64,000 nt of DNA from Nostocoides sp. F2B08 (GTDB taxonomy: Bacteria > Actinomycetota > Actinomycetes > Actinomycetales > Dermatophilaceae): assembly GCF_009184895.1 (NCBI RefSeq), contig NZ_WESE01000001.1, forward strand, positions 620,001 to 684,000, written 5' to 3'. A model generated the notes under the pieces. The model searched no databases. It had not been told where the DNA came from and was given only the letters and a program-made list of their open reading frames with translations. Position numbers and translations under genes: made by a program. The first letter of the stretch is position 1; every line of letters begins with the position of its first letter. Positions 25,820 to 34,978 of this stretch are shown piece by piece.

Positions 25820-27879
25820 GCGACCCGCACCCGCGCGGCAGGCACACTGGAGTCGTGACGGACCGGGCCCGGCGGCATGGCGCGGGCCGTCGCCTGTCCG
25901 GGCCGGTCGCAGTCGTCGTCGTCCTGCTCGCCGCCCTCCTCACAGCGCCGCCGGCGGGCGCCGACGCCGGACTGATCGTGTCGTCGACGAGCCGCTACGT
26001 CGTGGACCTCGAGGCCGAACAGGTGACCGCCGGCATCAGGATGACGCTGCGCAATGTCGCTCCCGACGAGCCGACCGAGGACGGTGGGGTCAGGTTCTTC
26101 TTCTACGACGCCTACGGCATCCCCCTGCCGGCCGAGGCCCGCGACGTGCGGGCGGTCAGCGGAGGTGAGGAGCTCGTCGTCGAGCGACTACCCATCGAGG
26201 GGCAGACCGGCTTCCGGCTCTACCAGATCCGCTTCCCCGACCTGCTCTTCGGTGACAGCCGCACCATCGATCTCGACTTCACCCTCGAGGGTCAGCCACC
26301 CCGCTCCGACGACCCGACCCGGATCGGACCCGGGTATGCGACCTTCTCGGTGTTCGGGCCGGGAGACCCCGGCTCGAACACCGTCGAGGTGGTCGTCCCC
26401 GAGGACCTCACCGTCGACAGCACCGCGAGCTCGTTCACCGAGGCGCCGGGCAGCGACGGAACCTCCGTCTACACCTCACGCGAGGACAACCTCGCTCCGG
26501 GATTCGCCGCGACCATGTCGGTCCGCAGTCTCGAGGTCGGTGAGGGTCGGCCTGTGACGGTCGGCGGCGTTCCCCTGGTCCTGGTGCCCTACCCGAACGA
26601 CCCCGAGTGGGCGGACTTCATCGAGGAGCGGGCCGATGTCGGACTCCCGGTGCTCGTCGAGCTCGTCGGCCAGGAGTGGCCCGGCGAGATCGACCGGATC
26701 CGGCAGGACTCGGGGAGCCAGGTCCGCGGCTTCGAGGGGTGGTACTCGACGACGGAGCGGGAAATCGTCCTCGGGGAGGGCCTCGACGACGGCGTTCTCT
26801 TCCACGAGCTCGCCCACGCGTGGGTCAACACGTCGACGATCGAGGACCGTTGGCTCTCCGAGGGTCTCGCCGAGCTGCTGGCCGAGGAGACCGCCGCGCG
26901 GACCGACGGGACGTTCACCCGGCCCGCAGAGGTCGACGCCACGGACGATGCCGCCGTCCCCCTGCAGACCTGGGACGAGTCGCCGGGCTTCCGTGGCACG
27001 GACGTCGACGGGTGGGCCTACCCCGCGAGCTACCAGGTCGTCACCGCGCTCGTCGCCGGACTCGAGGACGACGAGCTGCACGCGCTGATCGCCGACGTCG
27101 TCAACGCGAGCAGCCCGTGGGACCTGCCGGGCCGGAGGAGCCTGTCCGGCGGGGCCTTGCGCACGACGACGTTCTTCGACATGCTGGCGTCCCACGACGC
27201 GCCGACGATCGCCGACGGCTCCGCGCAGTCGCTGTACGTCAGGTGGGTGCTCACCGACGAGGACGCCGCTCGGCTCGCCGACCGGGCGGAGGCGACCACC
27301 GCATACACGACGTTCGCGGCCGCCGCTCCCTGGGGACCGCCACTCGGGGTCCGCGCCGCCATGGCGCAGTGGGACTATCCGCAGGCCATGACCCTGATGG
27401 CCGAGCGGGCCGAGCTGCCGGCCGGGGCCGCCACCGTACAGGAGCTCTCCGAGCGCAGCGGAACCGAGCTCCCGGAGCGGATCCGCAGCGGCTACGAGGA
27501 CGCCGACAGCGAGCAGGAGCTCGATGCGGCGGCTGCGGCCATCGCCACCGCCACGAACGCCCTGCAGCGGTACGAGGAGGCGCGCGCGGCCGTCGACGCC
27601 GACCGCGGGCCACTCGGACGGCTCGGGTCCGCCGTGCTGAGGTTGGAGCCCACGGTGGACGCCGCCCAGCAGAACATCTCCCTGGACGAGATGGACGCCT
27701 CGGTGGCCGCGTCCGAACTCGCCCTCGAGCGGGCCGGCTGGGCGACCCGCCTCGGGCTCGCCATCGTCGCCGGTGTCGTTCTCCTCGTGCTGGCCGCGGT
27801 CGCCCTCGCCGTCGCCGTGCGCCGCCGCACCCGGCGCCGTCCCGCTCCGGAACCGACCCCGGCCGCCGCACTCCCGTAG
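25816..27879 (+). CDS. Secreted, C-terminally membrane-anchored gluzincin-like metallopeptidase
   Basis: 687 residues. Seen: basic N-terminus and hydrophobic signal segment (about 30-47) ending PAGADA; a beta-rich region to about 280; zinc motif HELAH at 330-334 with downstream WLSEGLAE giving Glu349 as probable third ligand; helical region with a coiled coil near 560-600; one transmembrane helix near 645-668; short RRRTRRR tail. HExxH-x14-E differs from the x18 of M1 peptidases, so family is MA-clan but unassigned. ATG overlaps the mutY stop; GTG at 25855 is an alternative. Predicted to act outside the cell, anchored in the membrane. Confidence 0.75.
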   Translation: MSDPHPRGRHTGVVTDRARRHGAGRRLSGPVAVVVVLLAALLTAPPAGADAGLIVSSTSRYVVDLEAEQVTAGIRMTLRNVAPDEPTEDGGVRFFFYDAYGIPLPAEARDVRAVSGGEELVVERLPIEGQTGFRLYQIRFPDLLFGDSRTIDLDFTLEGQPPRSDDPTRIGPGYATFSVFGPGDPGSNTVEVVVPEDLTVDSTASSFTEAPGSDGTSVYTSREDNLAPGFAATMSVRSLEVGEGRPVTVGGVPLVLVPYPNDPEWADFIEERADVGLPVLVELVGQEWPGEIDRIRQDSGSQVRGFEGWYSTTEREIVLGEGLDDGVLFHELAHAWVNTSTIEDRWLSEGLAELLAEETAARTDGTFTRPAEVDATDDAAVPLQTWDESPGFRGTDVDGWAYPASYQVVTALVAGLEDDELHALIADVVNASSPWDLPGRRSLSGGALRTTTFFDMLASHDAPTIADGSAQSLYVRWVLTDEDAARLADRAEATTAYTTFAAAAPWGPPLGVRAAMAQWDYPQAMTLMAERAELPAGAATVQELSERSGTELPERIRSGYEDADSEQELDAAAAAIATATNALQRYEEARAAVDADRGPLGRLGSAVLRLEPTVDAAQQNISLDEMDASVAASELALERAGWATRLGLAIVAGVVLLVLAAVALAVAVRRRTRRRPAPEPTPAAALP

Positions 27880-27893
27880 CCCGCCGGGAAACG

Positions 27894-27933
27894 GCGAGCG
27901 CCGCATACCCGCGATGGGGTATGCGGCGCTCGC
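27894..27933. terminator. Strong bidirectional hairpin between peptidase gene and clpC
   Basis: Perfect 17-bp stem: left arm 27894-27910 (GCGAGCGCCGCATACCC), right arm 27917-27933, loop of six bases. Lies between two convergent stop codons (27879 and 27944), so it can end transcripts from both sides. The stem carries the GCATAC/GTATGC hexamer that is frequent in this window. Confidence 0.85.
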
Positions 27934-27943
27934 GTCGGTCGGG

Positions 27944-30457
27944 TCAGTCGCCCGTGCCGGTGCCCGCCTCGACGAGAGGCAGGTCGTCCGGGACGCGTGG
28001 GCTGCCGACGAAGGTGAAGGTCGCCTCGGCGCCCTCCCCCTCGACGTCGACCGTGACGACGTCGCCGGGACGCAGCTCGTTGTAGAGGATCTTCTCGGAC
28101 AGGGTGTCCTCGATCTCGCGCTGGATCGTGCGACGCAGCGGCCTGGCGCCGAGGACCGGGTCGTAGCCCTTCTTGGCCAGCAACGACTTGGCCGCCGGCT
28201 GCAGGACGATGCCCATGTCCTTGTCCTTGAGCCGCCTGCCGAGCTTGGCGATCTCGAGGTCGACGATCGTCTCGATCTCCTGCTGGGTCAGCTGCGGGAA
28301 GACGATGACGTCATCGACGCGGTTGAGGAACTCGGGACGGAAGTGCTGCTTGAGCTCGTCCTGGACCTTGGCCTTCATCCGCTCGTAGTCGGAGCGGGTG
28401 TCCGGCCCGGCCGAGAAGCCCATCGCGGCCTTGCTGATGTCTCGGGTGCCGAGGTTGGTCGTCATGATGATGACGGTGTTCTTGAAGTCGACCATCCGAC
28501 CCTGGGAGTCGGTGAGGCGGCCGTCCTCGAGCACCTGGAGGAGGCTGTTGAAGATCTCCGGGTGGGCCTTCTCGACCTCGTCGAAGAGGACCACGGAGAA
28601 CGGACGGCGCCGGACCTTCTCGGTGAGCTGGCCGCCCTCCTCGTAGCCGACGTATCCGGGCGGGCTGCCGAACAGTCGCGAGACGGTGTGCTTCTCGGAG
28701 TACTCGGACATGTCGAGCTGGATGAGCGCGTCCTCGTCCCCGAAGAGGAACTCGGCGAGCGTCTTGGCCAGCTCGGTCTTGCCGACACCGGTCGGGCCGG
28801 CGAAGATGAACGACCCACCGGGGCGGCGCGGGTCCTTCAGGCCGGCGCGGGTGCGCCGGATGGCCTGCGAGAGCGCCTTGATGGCGTCGTCCATGCCGAC
28901 GATCCGCTTGTGCAGCTCGTCCTCCATGTGGAGCAGTCGGCTGGACTCCTCCTCGGTGAGCTTGAACACCGGGATGCCGGTCGAGGCGGCCAGCACCTCG
29001 GCGATGAGCTCCTCGTCGACCTCGGCGATGACGTCCATGTCGCCGGACTTCCACTCGGCCTCACGCTGCGCCTTCTCGTGGCGCAGTCGCTTCTCGTCGT
29101 CGCGCAGGCGAGCGGCCTTCTCGAAGTCCTGGCCGTCGATCGCGGCCTCCTTCTCGCGGACGACGTTCTGGATGCGGTCGTCGAACTCGCGCAGATCCGG
29201 CGGAGCGGTCATCCGGCGGATGCGCAGGCGCGCTCCCGCCTCGTCGATGAGGTCGATCGCCTTGTCCGGCAGGTGCCGGTCGTTGACGTAGCGGTCGGCC
29301 AGCGTGGCGGCGCTGACGAGGGCCGCGTCGGTGATCGAGACGCGGTGGTGCGCCTCGTAGCGGTCGCGCAGACCCTTGAGGATCTCGATGGTGTGGGCCA
29401 GCGTCGGCTCCATCACCTGGATCGGCTGGAACCGGCGCTCGAGCGCCGAGTCCTTCTCGATGTGCTTGCGGTACTCGTCCAGCGTCGTCGCACCGATCGT
29501 CTGCAGCTCGCCGCGGGCCAGCATCGGCTTCAGGATGCTCGCGGCGTCGATGGCGCCCTCGGCGGCACCCGCTCCGACGAGGGTGTGGATCTCGTCGATG
29601 AAGAGGATGATGTCGCCGCGCGTGCGGATCTCCTTGAGAACCTTCTTCAGGCGCTCCTCGAAGTCACCGCGGTAACGGCTTCCGGCGACGAGCGCGCCGA
29701 GGTCGAGGGTGTAGAGCTGCTTGTCCTTGAGGGTCTCGGGCACCTCGCCGCGGACGATGTCCTGCGACAGTCCCTCGACGACGGCGGTCTTGCCGACGCC
29801 GGGCTCGCCGATGAGGACGGGGTTGTTCTTGGTGCGGCGGGAGAGCACCTGCATGACCCGCTCGATCTCCTTCTCGCGACCGATGACGGGGTCGAGCTTG
29901 CCCTCGCGGGCCGCCTGGGTGAGGTTGCGGCCGAACTGGTCGAGCACGGTCGAGCCGGACGGAGTGCCCTCCTGCGCGCCGCCGGCGGTGACCCCGGCGG
30001 GCGGAGCGCCCTCCTTGCCCTGGTAGCCGGAGATGAGCTGGATGACCTGCTGACGGACCCGGTTGAGGTCGGCGCCGAGCTTGACGAGAACCTGGGCGGC
30101 GACGCCCTCCCCCTCGCGGATCAGGCCGAGGAGGATGTGCTCGGTCCCGATGTAGTTGTGGCCGAGCTGGAGCGCCTCGCGCAGCGAGAGCTCGAGGACC
30201 TTCTTGGCGCGGGGCGTGAACGGGATGTGACCGGTCGGCGCCTGCTGGCCCTGGCCGATGATCTCCTGGACCTGCTCGCGCACGGCCTCCAGCTTGATGT
30301 CGAGGCCCTCCAGGGCCTTGCTCGCAACGCCCTCCCCCTCGTGGATCAGCCCGAGCAGGATGTGCTCGGTCCCGATGTAGTTGTGGTTGAGAAGGCGTGC
30401 CTCGTCCTGGGCGAGGACGACCACGCGTCGGGCCCGGTCGGTGAACCGCTCGAACAT
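27944..30457 (-). CDS. clpC: ATP-dependent Clp protease ATP-binding subunit ClpC
   Basis: 837 residues. Seen: two N-terminal Clp_N repeats (each with [13 protein letters not shown]), AAA1 with Walker A GEPGVGKT and [11 protein letters not shown], a UVR domain ([21 protein letters not shown], split motif near 440), AAA2 with GPTGVGKT, and a C-terminal D2-small domain with [10 protein letters not shown]. Known: ClpC1 unfolds substrates for ClpP1P2 in actinobacteria and is the target of cyclomarin and ecumicin. Stands alone with its own upstream region; ClpP genes are not in the window. Confidence 0.98.
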   Translation of the reverse strand: MFERFTDRARRVVVLAQDEARLLNHNYIGTEHILLGLIHEGEGVASKALEGLDIKLEAVREQVQEIIGQGQQAPTGHIPFTPRAKKVLELSLREALQLGHNYIGTEHILLGLIREGEGVAAQVLVKLGADLNRVRQQVIQLISGYQGKEGAPPAGVTAGGAQEGTPSGSTVLDQFGRNLTQAAREGKLDPVIGREKEIERVMQVLSRRTKNNPVLIGEPGVGKTAVVEGLSQDIVRGEVPETLKDKQLYTLDLGALVAGSRYRGDFEERLKKVLKEIRTRGDIILFIDEIHTLVGAGAAEGAIDAASILKPMLARGELQTIGATTLDEYRKHIEKDSALERRFQPIQVMEPTLAHTIEILKGLRDRYEAHHRVSITDAALVSAATLADRYVNDRHLPDKAIDLIDEAGARLRIRRMTAPPDLREFDDRIQNVVREKEAAIDGQDFEKAARLRDDEKRLRHEKAQREAEWKSGDMDVIAEVDEELIAEVLAASTGIPVFKLTEEESSRLLHMEDELHKRIVGMDDAIKALSQAIRRTRAGLKDPRRPGGSFIFAGPTGVGKTELAKTLAEFLFGDEDALIQLDMSEYSEKHTVSRLFGSPPGYVGYEEGGQLTEKVRRRPFSVVLFDEVEKAHPEIFNSLLQVLEDGRLTDSQGRMVDFKNTVIIMTTNLGTRDISKAAMGFSAGPDTRSDYERMKAKVQDELKQHFRPEFLNRVDDVIVFPQLTQQEIETIVDLEIAKLGRRLKDKDMGIVLQPAAKSLLAKKGYDPVLGARPLRRTIQREIEDTLSEKILYNELRPGDVVTVDVEGEGAEATFTFVGSPRVPDDLPLVEAGTGTGD

Positions 30458-30840
30458 TGCTTCACTCCTGACGTCTCGAGACCCTTCGATGCTACTTCGG
30501 TGAACGGACTACCCGACCACTCGTGTCATAACCGTGAGGGATCTGTGTCCTCCTGGGGTGCGGACCCCGCAGCGAGGACGACTGCCTGATGATCTGGACC
30601 GCGGCCTTCGGCGCCGCCGCGATGCGAACTGTCCCCTCAACGCCACCCACGGGGGATCTGTTCCCCGGTCGATGGGCCGCCGAGAGGCGGGTATGCGCGG
30701 CGCCGACCCGCGCATACCGTCACCTCGTCGCCGGTCGGCGGCGAGACATCACCCACGATGCTCGACCGCAGGTGCCCGGCGCCAGCGCTTTTCCCCGACA
30801 GCTCGACCCACGCAGCCGGAGATCCCCACCGCGCGGCCTG
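30458..30840. other. Intergenic region upstream of clpC (383 bases)
   Basis: No convincing gene seen. The part nearest 30457 must hold the clpC promoter and an upstream A/G-rich leader; I could not pick a confident -10/-35 or a ClgR box. The middle holds the hairpin at 30690-30718. The far end is the 3' flank of the vWA gene. Confidence 0.6.
30690..30718 (-). terminator. Hairpin downstream of the vWA gene
   Basis: Perfect 11-bp stem, GGTATGCGCGG with CCGCGCATACC, loop of seven bases. It is about 120 bases past the vWA stop on the minus strand and some 230 bases upstream of clpC. The core GGTATGCG/CGCATACC repeats the stem of the 27894-27933 hairpin in inverted order. Confidence 0.6.
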
Positions 30841-32565
30841 CTACAGCTCGGGAAGGGTGCGCTCGAGCAGAGTCGCGGCCTCCGCCTCGGTCAGCCCCTG
30901 GAAGGCCTGTCCGCCAGTGACGTCCGCGAGCCTGGTCAGCCCCTCGAGGTCGGTCTCGGGACCGTAACCGAGGGCCAGGATGCGCACCGGCCGCATGCCG
31001 TCGTAGAGGAGCCGGAGCTGGTCGAGGGTCTCGTCCTCGGTGAGCGTCCCGCTCGGGTGGTCGTTGCGACCGTCGGTCACGACCACGACGGCGTTGAGCC
31101 GGCCCCAGGCGTAGTTCTCCTGCGCCTCCTCGTAGGCGTCGAGCACGACCTGGAACAACGGGGTGTCGCCCACGGCCCTCGGTTGCAGTCCCGTGACGGC
31201 GGTCGTCAGCCGCTCCCGGTGGGTGGCTCCGGTCGACTGTGCGGACAGCGGCGCCATCGGCGCGAGGCGGTCGATCTCGGCCTCGTCGCCGTCCGTCGTG
31301 AAGGACCACAGCCCGAGCTCGGTGTCGGGTGAGGCCGAGGCGACGACCTGGACGACCGAGTCCCGGGCGAGGGCCGACTTCGGGACGGTGCCGTCCGGAA
31401 GCGGACGACGCATCGAGCCGGAGCGGTCGACGACGAGGAGGATGCGGGCCCGCCGACCCGCGACGGCCCAGGCGTCCAGCCCCGCGGTGACGCCGTCGGC
31501 CACGACCGCCTCTGCTTCGCGCGCCCGGGCGTCGACGCCGTACCCGTCCCGGTAGCGCTCGTCGAGCTCCCCACCGCCGGTGCGCAGGCCGAGGGCCGCG
31601 AAGGCCGCGGCGGCCTCCTCGCCGAGCAGTTCCGCACGCGCGACCTCGGCGGCGGCCGCCACGTCGTCAGCGGAGCCCTCCGCACTGTCCGACTCCTCGC
31701 CGGTGACGACGACAAGGGGGAAGTCGAGAGCCCCCAGCCGGGTGTCGTATGCGCTGCGCAGCGTGCCCTGCCGGTCACCGGACTCCTGGGTCCGGATGAC
31801 GTCGAGCTCGGACGTCGGCATGACGTCGGCCACGTCCTCGAGCACCATCTGGGCGGGGCTGCGCCCCTGCGAGGCGGGCACGGACACCTTTGCGCTCATC
31901 GCCGCCACTGTCTGGGGGCTGGGGTCGCCCGACGTCGCGGCGAGCATCGCGGCCAGGGCTGGGGCGTCCGTTCGTGGGTCTCCGGAGGCGACGCGGACCG
32001 ACCCGCCCTCCATCAGCTGCAGCCAGTCGGCCTCGGAGCCCGACCATCCCTCCCCGGGTTCTGCGTCGGCCGCCGCCGCGAGGACGACGGGGCTGCTCGC
32101 CAGGCTGACCGGGTCCTGCGCGACGCGCGCGGCACCGGCCTCGGTCGAGCGGGCCTGGGCGACCCACAGGGACGAGCTGGGGATCCACACGTCGGGGAGC
32201 GCGCCTCCGAGTCCCACCCCCTCCGGTCTGGCGACCGCGTCGGCCGTGACGTCGGAGGCCTGGGCCGAGACCCGGGCGTCGACACACTCGAGGTCCTCGA
32301 GCACGGTCGTCACGGTGCCCGACACCGCGGGGTCGGCGACGACGTCGAGCCGGATCGGCTCCTCGCACTCGAGCGGTTCCGCCGAGGCCGCCGCGACGTC
32401 GTCCGACGCGCTCGCGGCCGCGTCCCTCCCGGCAACCCAGGTGACGAGCACGCCGAGACCGACCACCGCGACGAGCGCGACGACGAGCAGGACGGCGACG
32501 AGCCGGGGGTCGCGGGTCGTCCGGGCCGAGGCGTGGCGGCCGCGTCGCGTGCTCTGGTCTGTCAT
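30841..32565 (-). CDS. Membrane-anchored von Willebrand factor A protein with a binding-protein-like N-terminal half
   Basis: 574 residues. Seen: basic start, one transmembrane helix (about 22-45, LVAVLLVVALVAVVGLGVLVTWVAG), an extracytoplasmic region of about 310 residues resembling a solute-binding (SBP_bac_11-like) domain (DVWIPSSSLWV, SLASSPVVLA, SGDPRTDAPALAA), and a C-terminal vWA domain with MIDAS DRSGSM, downstream GDTPLF and VVVTDGRNDH. Known: similar SBP-vWA proteins occur widely in actinobacteria without assigned function. Its ATG overlaps the stop of the upstream PotD-like lipoprotein gene (ATGA), so both probably work at the cell surface together. Confidence 0.85.
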   Translation of the reverse strand: MTDQSTRRGRHASARTTRDPRLVAVLLVVALVAVVGLGVLVTWVAGRDAAASASDDVAAASAEPLECEEPIRLDVVADPAVSGTVTTVLEDLECVDARVSAQASDVTADAVARPEGVGLGGALPDVWIPSSSLWVAQARSTEAGAARVAQDPVSLASSPVVLAAAADAEPGEGWSGSEADWLQLMEGGSVRVASGDPRTDAPALAAMLAATSGDPSPQTVAAMSAKVSVPASQGRSPAQMVLEDVADVMPTSELDVIRTQESGDRQGTLRSAYDTRLGALDFPLVVVTGEESDSAEGSADDVAAAAEVARAELLGEEAAAAFAALGLRTGGGELDERYRDGYGVDARAREAEAVVADGVTAGLDAWAVAGRRARILLVVDRSGSMRRPLPDGTVPKSALARDSVVQVVASASPDTELGLWSFTTDGDEAEIDRLAPMAPLSAQSTGATHRERLTTAVTGLQPRAVGDTPLFQVVLDAYEEAQENYAWGRLNAVVVVTDGRNDHPSGTLTEDETLDQLRLLYDGMRPVRILALGYGPETDLEGLTRLADVTGGQAFQGLTEAEAATLLERTLPEL

Positions 32566-33785
32566 GACCCACCACCTGCCGCGACGACGTCGGCGAAGGC
32601 GGCGCGCTGGGTGTCCTCGGCGTCACCCTCGAGTGTGGGCAGCTGGAAGGAACGGTCGAGCACGGTCCGGTCCGGGAAGATCAGTGAGTTGGCCGCGAGG
32701 TCGGGGTCGAGGGACTCCATGGCCTCCTGGGCGCCGACGACGGGACAGATGTAGTTGACCCAGGCCGCGACCGTGGCCGCGACGTCGGGGCGGTAGAAGT
32801 AGTCGGCGAGGAGTCGCGCGGCCTCCGACTGCACCGAGCCGGCCGGCACGAGGAGGTTGTCGGCCCAGATCACCAGCCCCTCCTCCGGGACGACGAACTT
32901 CAGGTAGGGGTTGTCGACCTGGGCCTGGAGGATGTCGCCGGACCACGCGAGCGAGGCGACGACCGAGCCGTCCTCCAGGGCGTCGAGGTACTCGTTGCCG
33001 TAGAAGCCGGCGAAGGTTCCCTGCTCCTGCAGCTCGGCGAGCCGGGCGATGCCGTCCGCGACGTCCGTCTCGGTCGCGGCGGGAAGGTTCACCCCGCTGG
33101 CGAGGAGGGCCATACCCACCGTGTCGCTGTAGTCCTTGAGCACCCCGACCCGGCCGCGCAGGTCCTCGCGGGTGAACAGCTCCGTGACCGACCCGATGGC
33201 GCGGTCCACCTCCCTGGCGTCGTAGGCGATCCCGGTCAGGCCCGCCTGCCAGGGGACGGAGTATGCCTGCTCGGGGTCCCACGCCGGTGCGGCGAGCGCG
33301 GGGATGATCCGGTCCGCGCTCTCACCGGGGCCGAACGGCTGCATGTGCCCGTCCTGCACGAGCCGCGCCGCCATCCACGTCGTGAGGGTGACGATGTCCG
33401 CCCCGATCGGCTCACCGGCCTCGAGGTCGGCGCGCACGGAGTCGACGTACTCGTCGTTGTCCTCGATGACCTCCTCGTAGGTCACCGGCACGCCGCTCTG
33501 CGCGGTGAAGGCGGCGAGCGTCGGCCGGCCGCCCTCCTCGTCCACGTCGATGTAGTCGGGCCAGGTCGCCCAGGTCAGCGCCCGCTGCTCACCCGTGGCC
33601 GTGGAGAAAGTCGGCGCGGGCGTCGTCGTGGTCGTCGTGCTCGAAGGGGGAGCCTCCGGGTCGCCGCTGCACGCGGCCAGGGCCGCGGCGGCGGCGCCGA
33701 GGACCGCGCGCCGTCCGACCCGCCGGACCCGTGGTGCCGGCGGGACGGATGGGCCTGCCGTGCGCCATGGGAAGGGTGTGCTCAC
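32562..33785 (-). CDS. Spermidine/putrescine-type ABC substrate-binding lipoprotein (PotD-like), orphan
   Basis: 407 residues from a GTG at 33785. Seen: twin-arginine-like VGRRAVLGAAAAALAACSG with lipobox LAAC, a Thr/Pro linker, then a binding-protein fold with LTWATWPDYIDVDEEGG, GADIVTLTTWMAARLVQDG, SVPWQAGLTGIAYD, SLAWSGDILQAQ and NYICPV. Known: PotD/PotF bind polyamines for PotABC import. No permease or ATPase gene lies beside it; the next gene is the vWA protein. It may serve a distant transporter or act as a sensor. Substrate is inferred from family resemblance only. Confidence 0.82.
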   Translation of the reverse strand: MSTPFPWRTAGPSVPPAPRVRRVGRRAVLGAAAAALAACSGDPEAPPSSTTTTTTPAPTFSTATGEQRALTWATWPDYIDVDEEGGRPTLAAFTAQSGVPVTYEEVIEDNDEYVDSVRADLEAGEPIGADIVTLTTWMAARLVQDGHMQPFGPGESADRIIPALAAPAWDPEQAYSVPWQAGLTGIAYDAREVDRAIGSVTELFTREDLRGRVGVLKDYSDTVGMALLASGVNLPAATETDVADGIARLAELQEQGTFAGFYGNEYLDALEDGSVVASLAWSGDILQAQVDNPYLKFVVPEEGLVIWADNLLVPAGSVQSEAARLLADYFYRPDVAATVAAWVNYICPVVGAQEAMESLDPDLAANSLIFPDRTVLDRSFQLPTLEGDAEDTQRAAFADVVAAGGGS

Positions 33786-33864
33786 GCGCACAGTCTTGCG
33801 GGGGCGGGCGTCCAGGGCAATGTTCAGTGGCGACCGTCTCAGCGGTTCGGTCCCCCGAGAGGCC

Positions 33865-34839
33865 TCAGCGCCGGCGCTGGCAGCGCCCACACCAGAAGAG
33901 GTTCCGGCCCGCCACCACCTGCGTTCGCACCTTCGATCCGCACACATGGCACGGCGCCCCTGCGCGTTTGTAGACGTAGTACTCCCGCGGGAACGGGCTG
34001 GCGCTCTCGTAGGCGGGACGCCGGCCGCGCTCGCCCTCGGCGGCGCCCTGCCAGCGCACCAGAGTCGGACGACGCGGCGGGTATGCGGTGGTCGCCTCTC
34101 CCGGCCCGCCCGCGTCCACCGGGAGCGGCTCGGGTTCCCCCTGCGCGGCTGCGAGGAGGTCCTGCGCCTGCTCCACCTGGTGCTCCATCGTGATGATCTG
34201 GCCGAAGGCGACCCCGAGTGGGAGGAGCGCGACGAGGTCGTCCCAGATGGCGCGGAAGGTCGCCGGCCGGATCTCCCGCGCGGGACGGAGCGGGTTGACC
34301 CGGTGCCGGAACAGGACCTCGGAGCGGTAGACGTTCCCCACGCCCGCGACGATCGACTGGTCCATGAGGGCCTCGGCGATCGTGCGGCCGGTCCGGGCCA
34401 GGCGCGCGATAGCACGCTCCGGGTCGTTGCCGTCGGTCCCGGCCCGCAGGGGATCGGGGCCGAGCCGGGCCACCGTGGCGTCGAGCTCCTCGGGCGTGAC
34501 GATCTCGACGAGGGTGGCGCCTCGCAGGTCCGCCACGTGGGTCTCTCCCTCCAGGCGCAGCCGGACGGCCCCGACGGGTGGTGGGACGTGGTCGGGGCCG
34601 CCGTGCCGGCTCACGTCGAAAACCCCGATGAGCCCGAGGTGGACGTTGAGGATGACGTCATCGGCATAGGTGAGGAACAGGTGCTTGCCCCACGCGTCGA
34701 CCCGCTCGAGGAACCGCCCGTCGAGGATCGCCGCGCCCTCGACGAACCGGCCCTGCGGGCTCGTGGCACGCGGGCGGGTGCCGGCGAAGGCCTCCTCGAG
34801 CGCGAGCGCGAGCCGGTGCAGCGTGTGACCTTCGGGCAT
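33865..34839 (-). CDS. Fpg/Nei-family DNA glycosylase/AP lyase (endonuclease VIII type)
   Basis: 324 residues. Seen: mature N-terminus after Met is PEGHTLHRLA, with catalytic Pro2 and Glu3; GKHLF lysine region; H2TH helix DQSIVAGVGNVYRSEVLFRHRVNP; C-terminal zinc finger CHVCGSKVRTQVVAGRNLFWCGRC (four cysteines). About 40 extra residues between H2TH and zinc finger, Pro/Gly-rich. Known: mycobacterial Nei2 proteins of this type excise oxidised pyrimidines. No operon partner is obvious. Confidence 0.93.
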   Translation of the reverse strand: MPEGHTLHRLALALEEAFAGTRPRATSPQGRFVEGAAILDGRFLERVDAWGKHLFLTYADDVILNVHLGLIGVFDVSRHGGPDHVPPPVGAVRLRLEGETHVADLRGATLVEIVTPEELDATVARLGPDPLRAGTDGNDPERAIARLARTGRTIAEALMDQSIVAGVGNVYRSEVLFRHRVNPLRPAREIRPATFRAIWDDLVALLPLGVAFGQIITMEHQVEQAQDLLAAAQGEPEPLPVDAGGPGEATTAYPPRRPTLVRWQGAAEGERGRRPAYESASPFPREYYVYKRAGAPCHVCGSKVRTQVVAGRNLFWCGRCQRRR

Positions 34840-34918
34840 GTGGGCAGGCTACGTGGTCGTGCGGGGACGGGATCGACCTCGGCTGGAGCGGCGGCTCGCT
34901 CTCAATGGCTCAGTCCTC

Positions 34919-34978
34919 GGCGGCTCAGTCTCCCTGCGGCTCGGTCCTGGGCGGCTCAGTCTCCCTGCGGCTCGGTCC
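34919..34978. repeat. Two 29-bp direct repeats at the 3' end of the glycosyltransferase gene
   Basis: Identical copies at 34919-34947 and 34950-34978 beginning GGCGGCTCAGTCTCCC and ending CGGCTCGGTCC, separated by two bases. A partial third copy, GGCTCAGTC, is just upstream near 34908. The second copy contains the TGA stop of the minus-strand gene (34956-34958) and encodes its last residues. Confidence 0.9.

Noticed and set aside
27773-30589. 938-codon open frame on the plus strand opposite clpC
   Set aside because: It is an antisense shadow of a certain ClpC gene in high-GC DNA; its composition (long Asp/Leu/Gly/Val runs) is that of a complemented coding strand, with no family resemblance.
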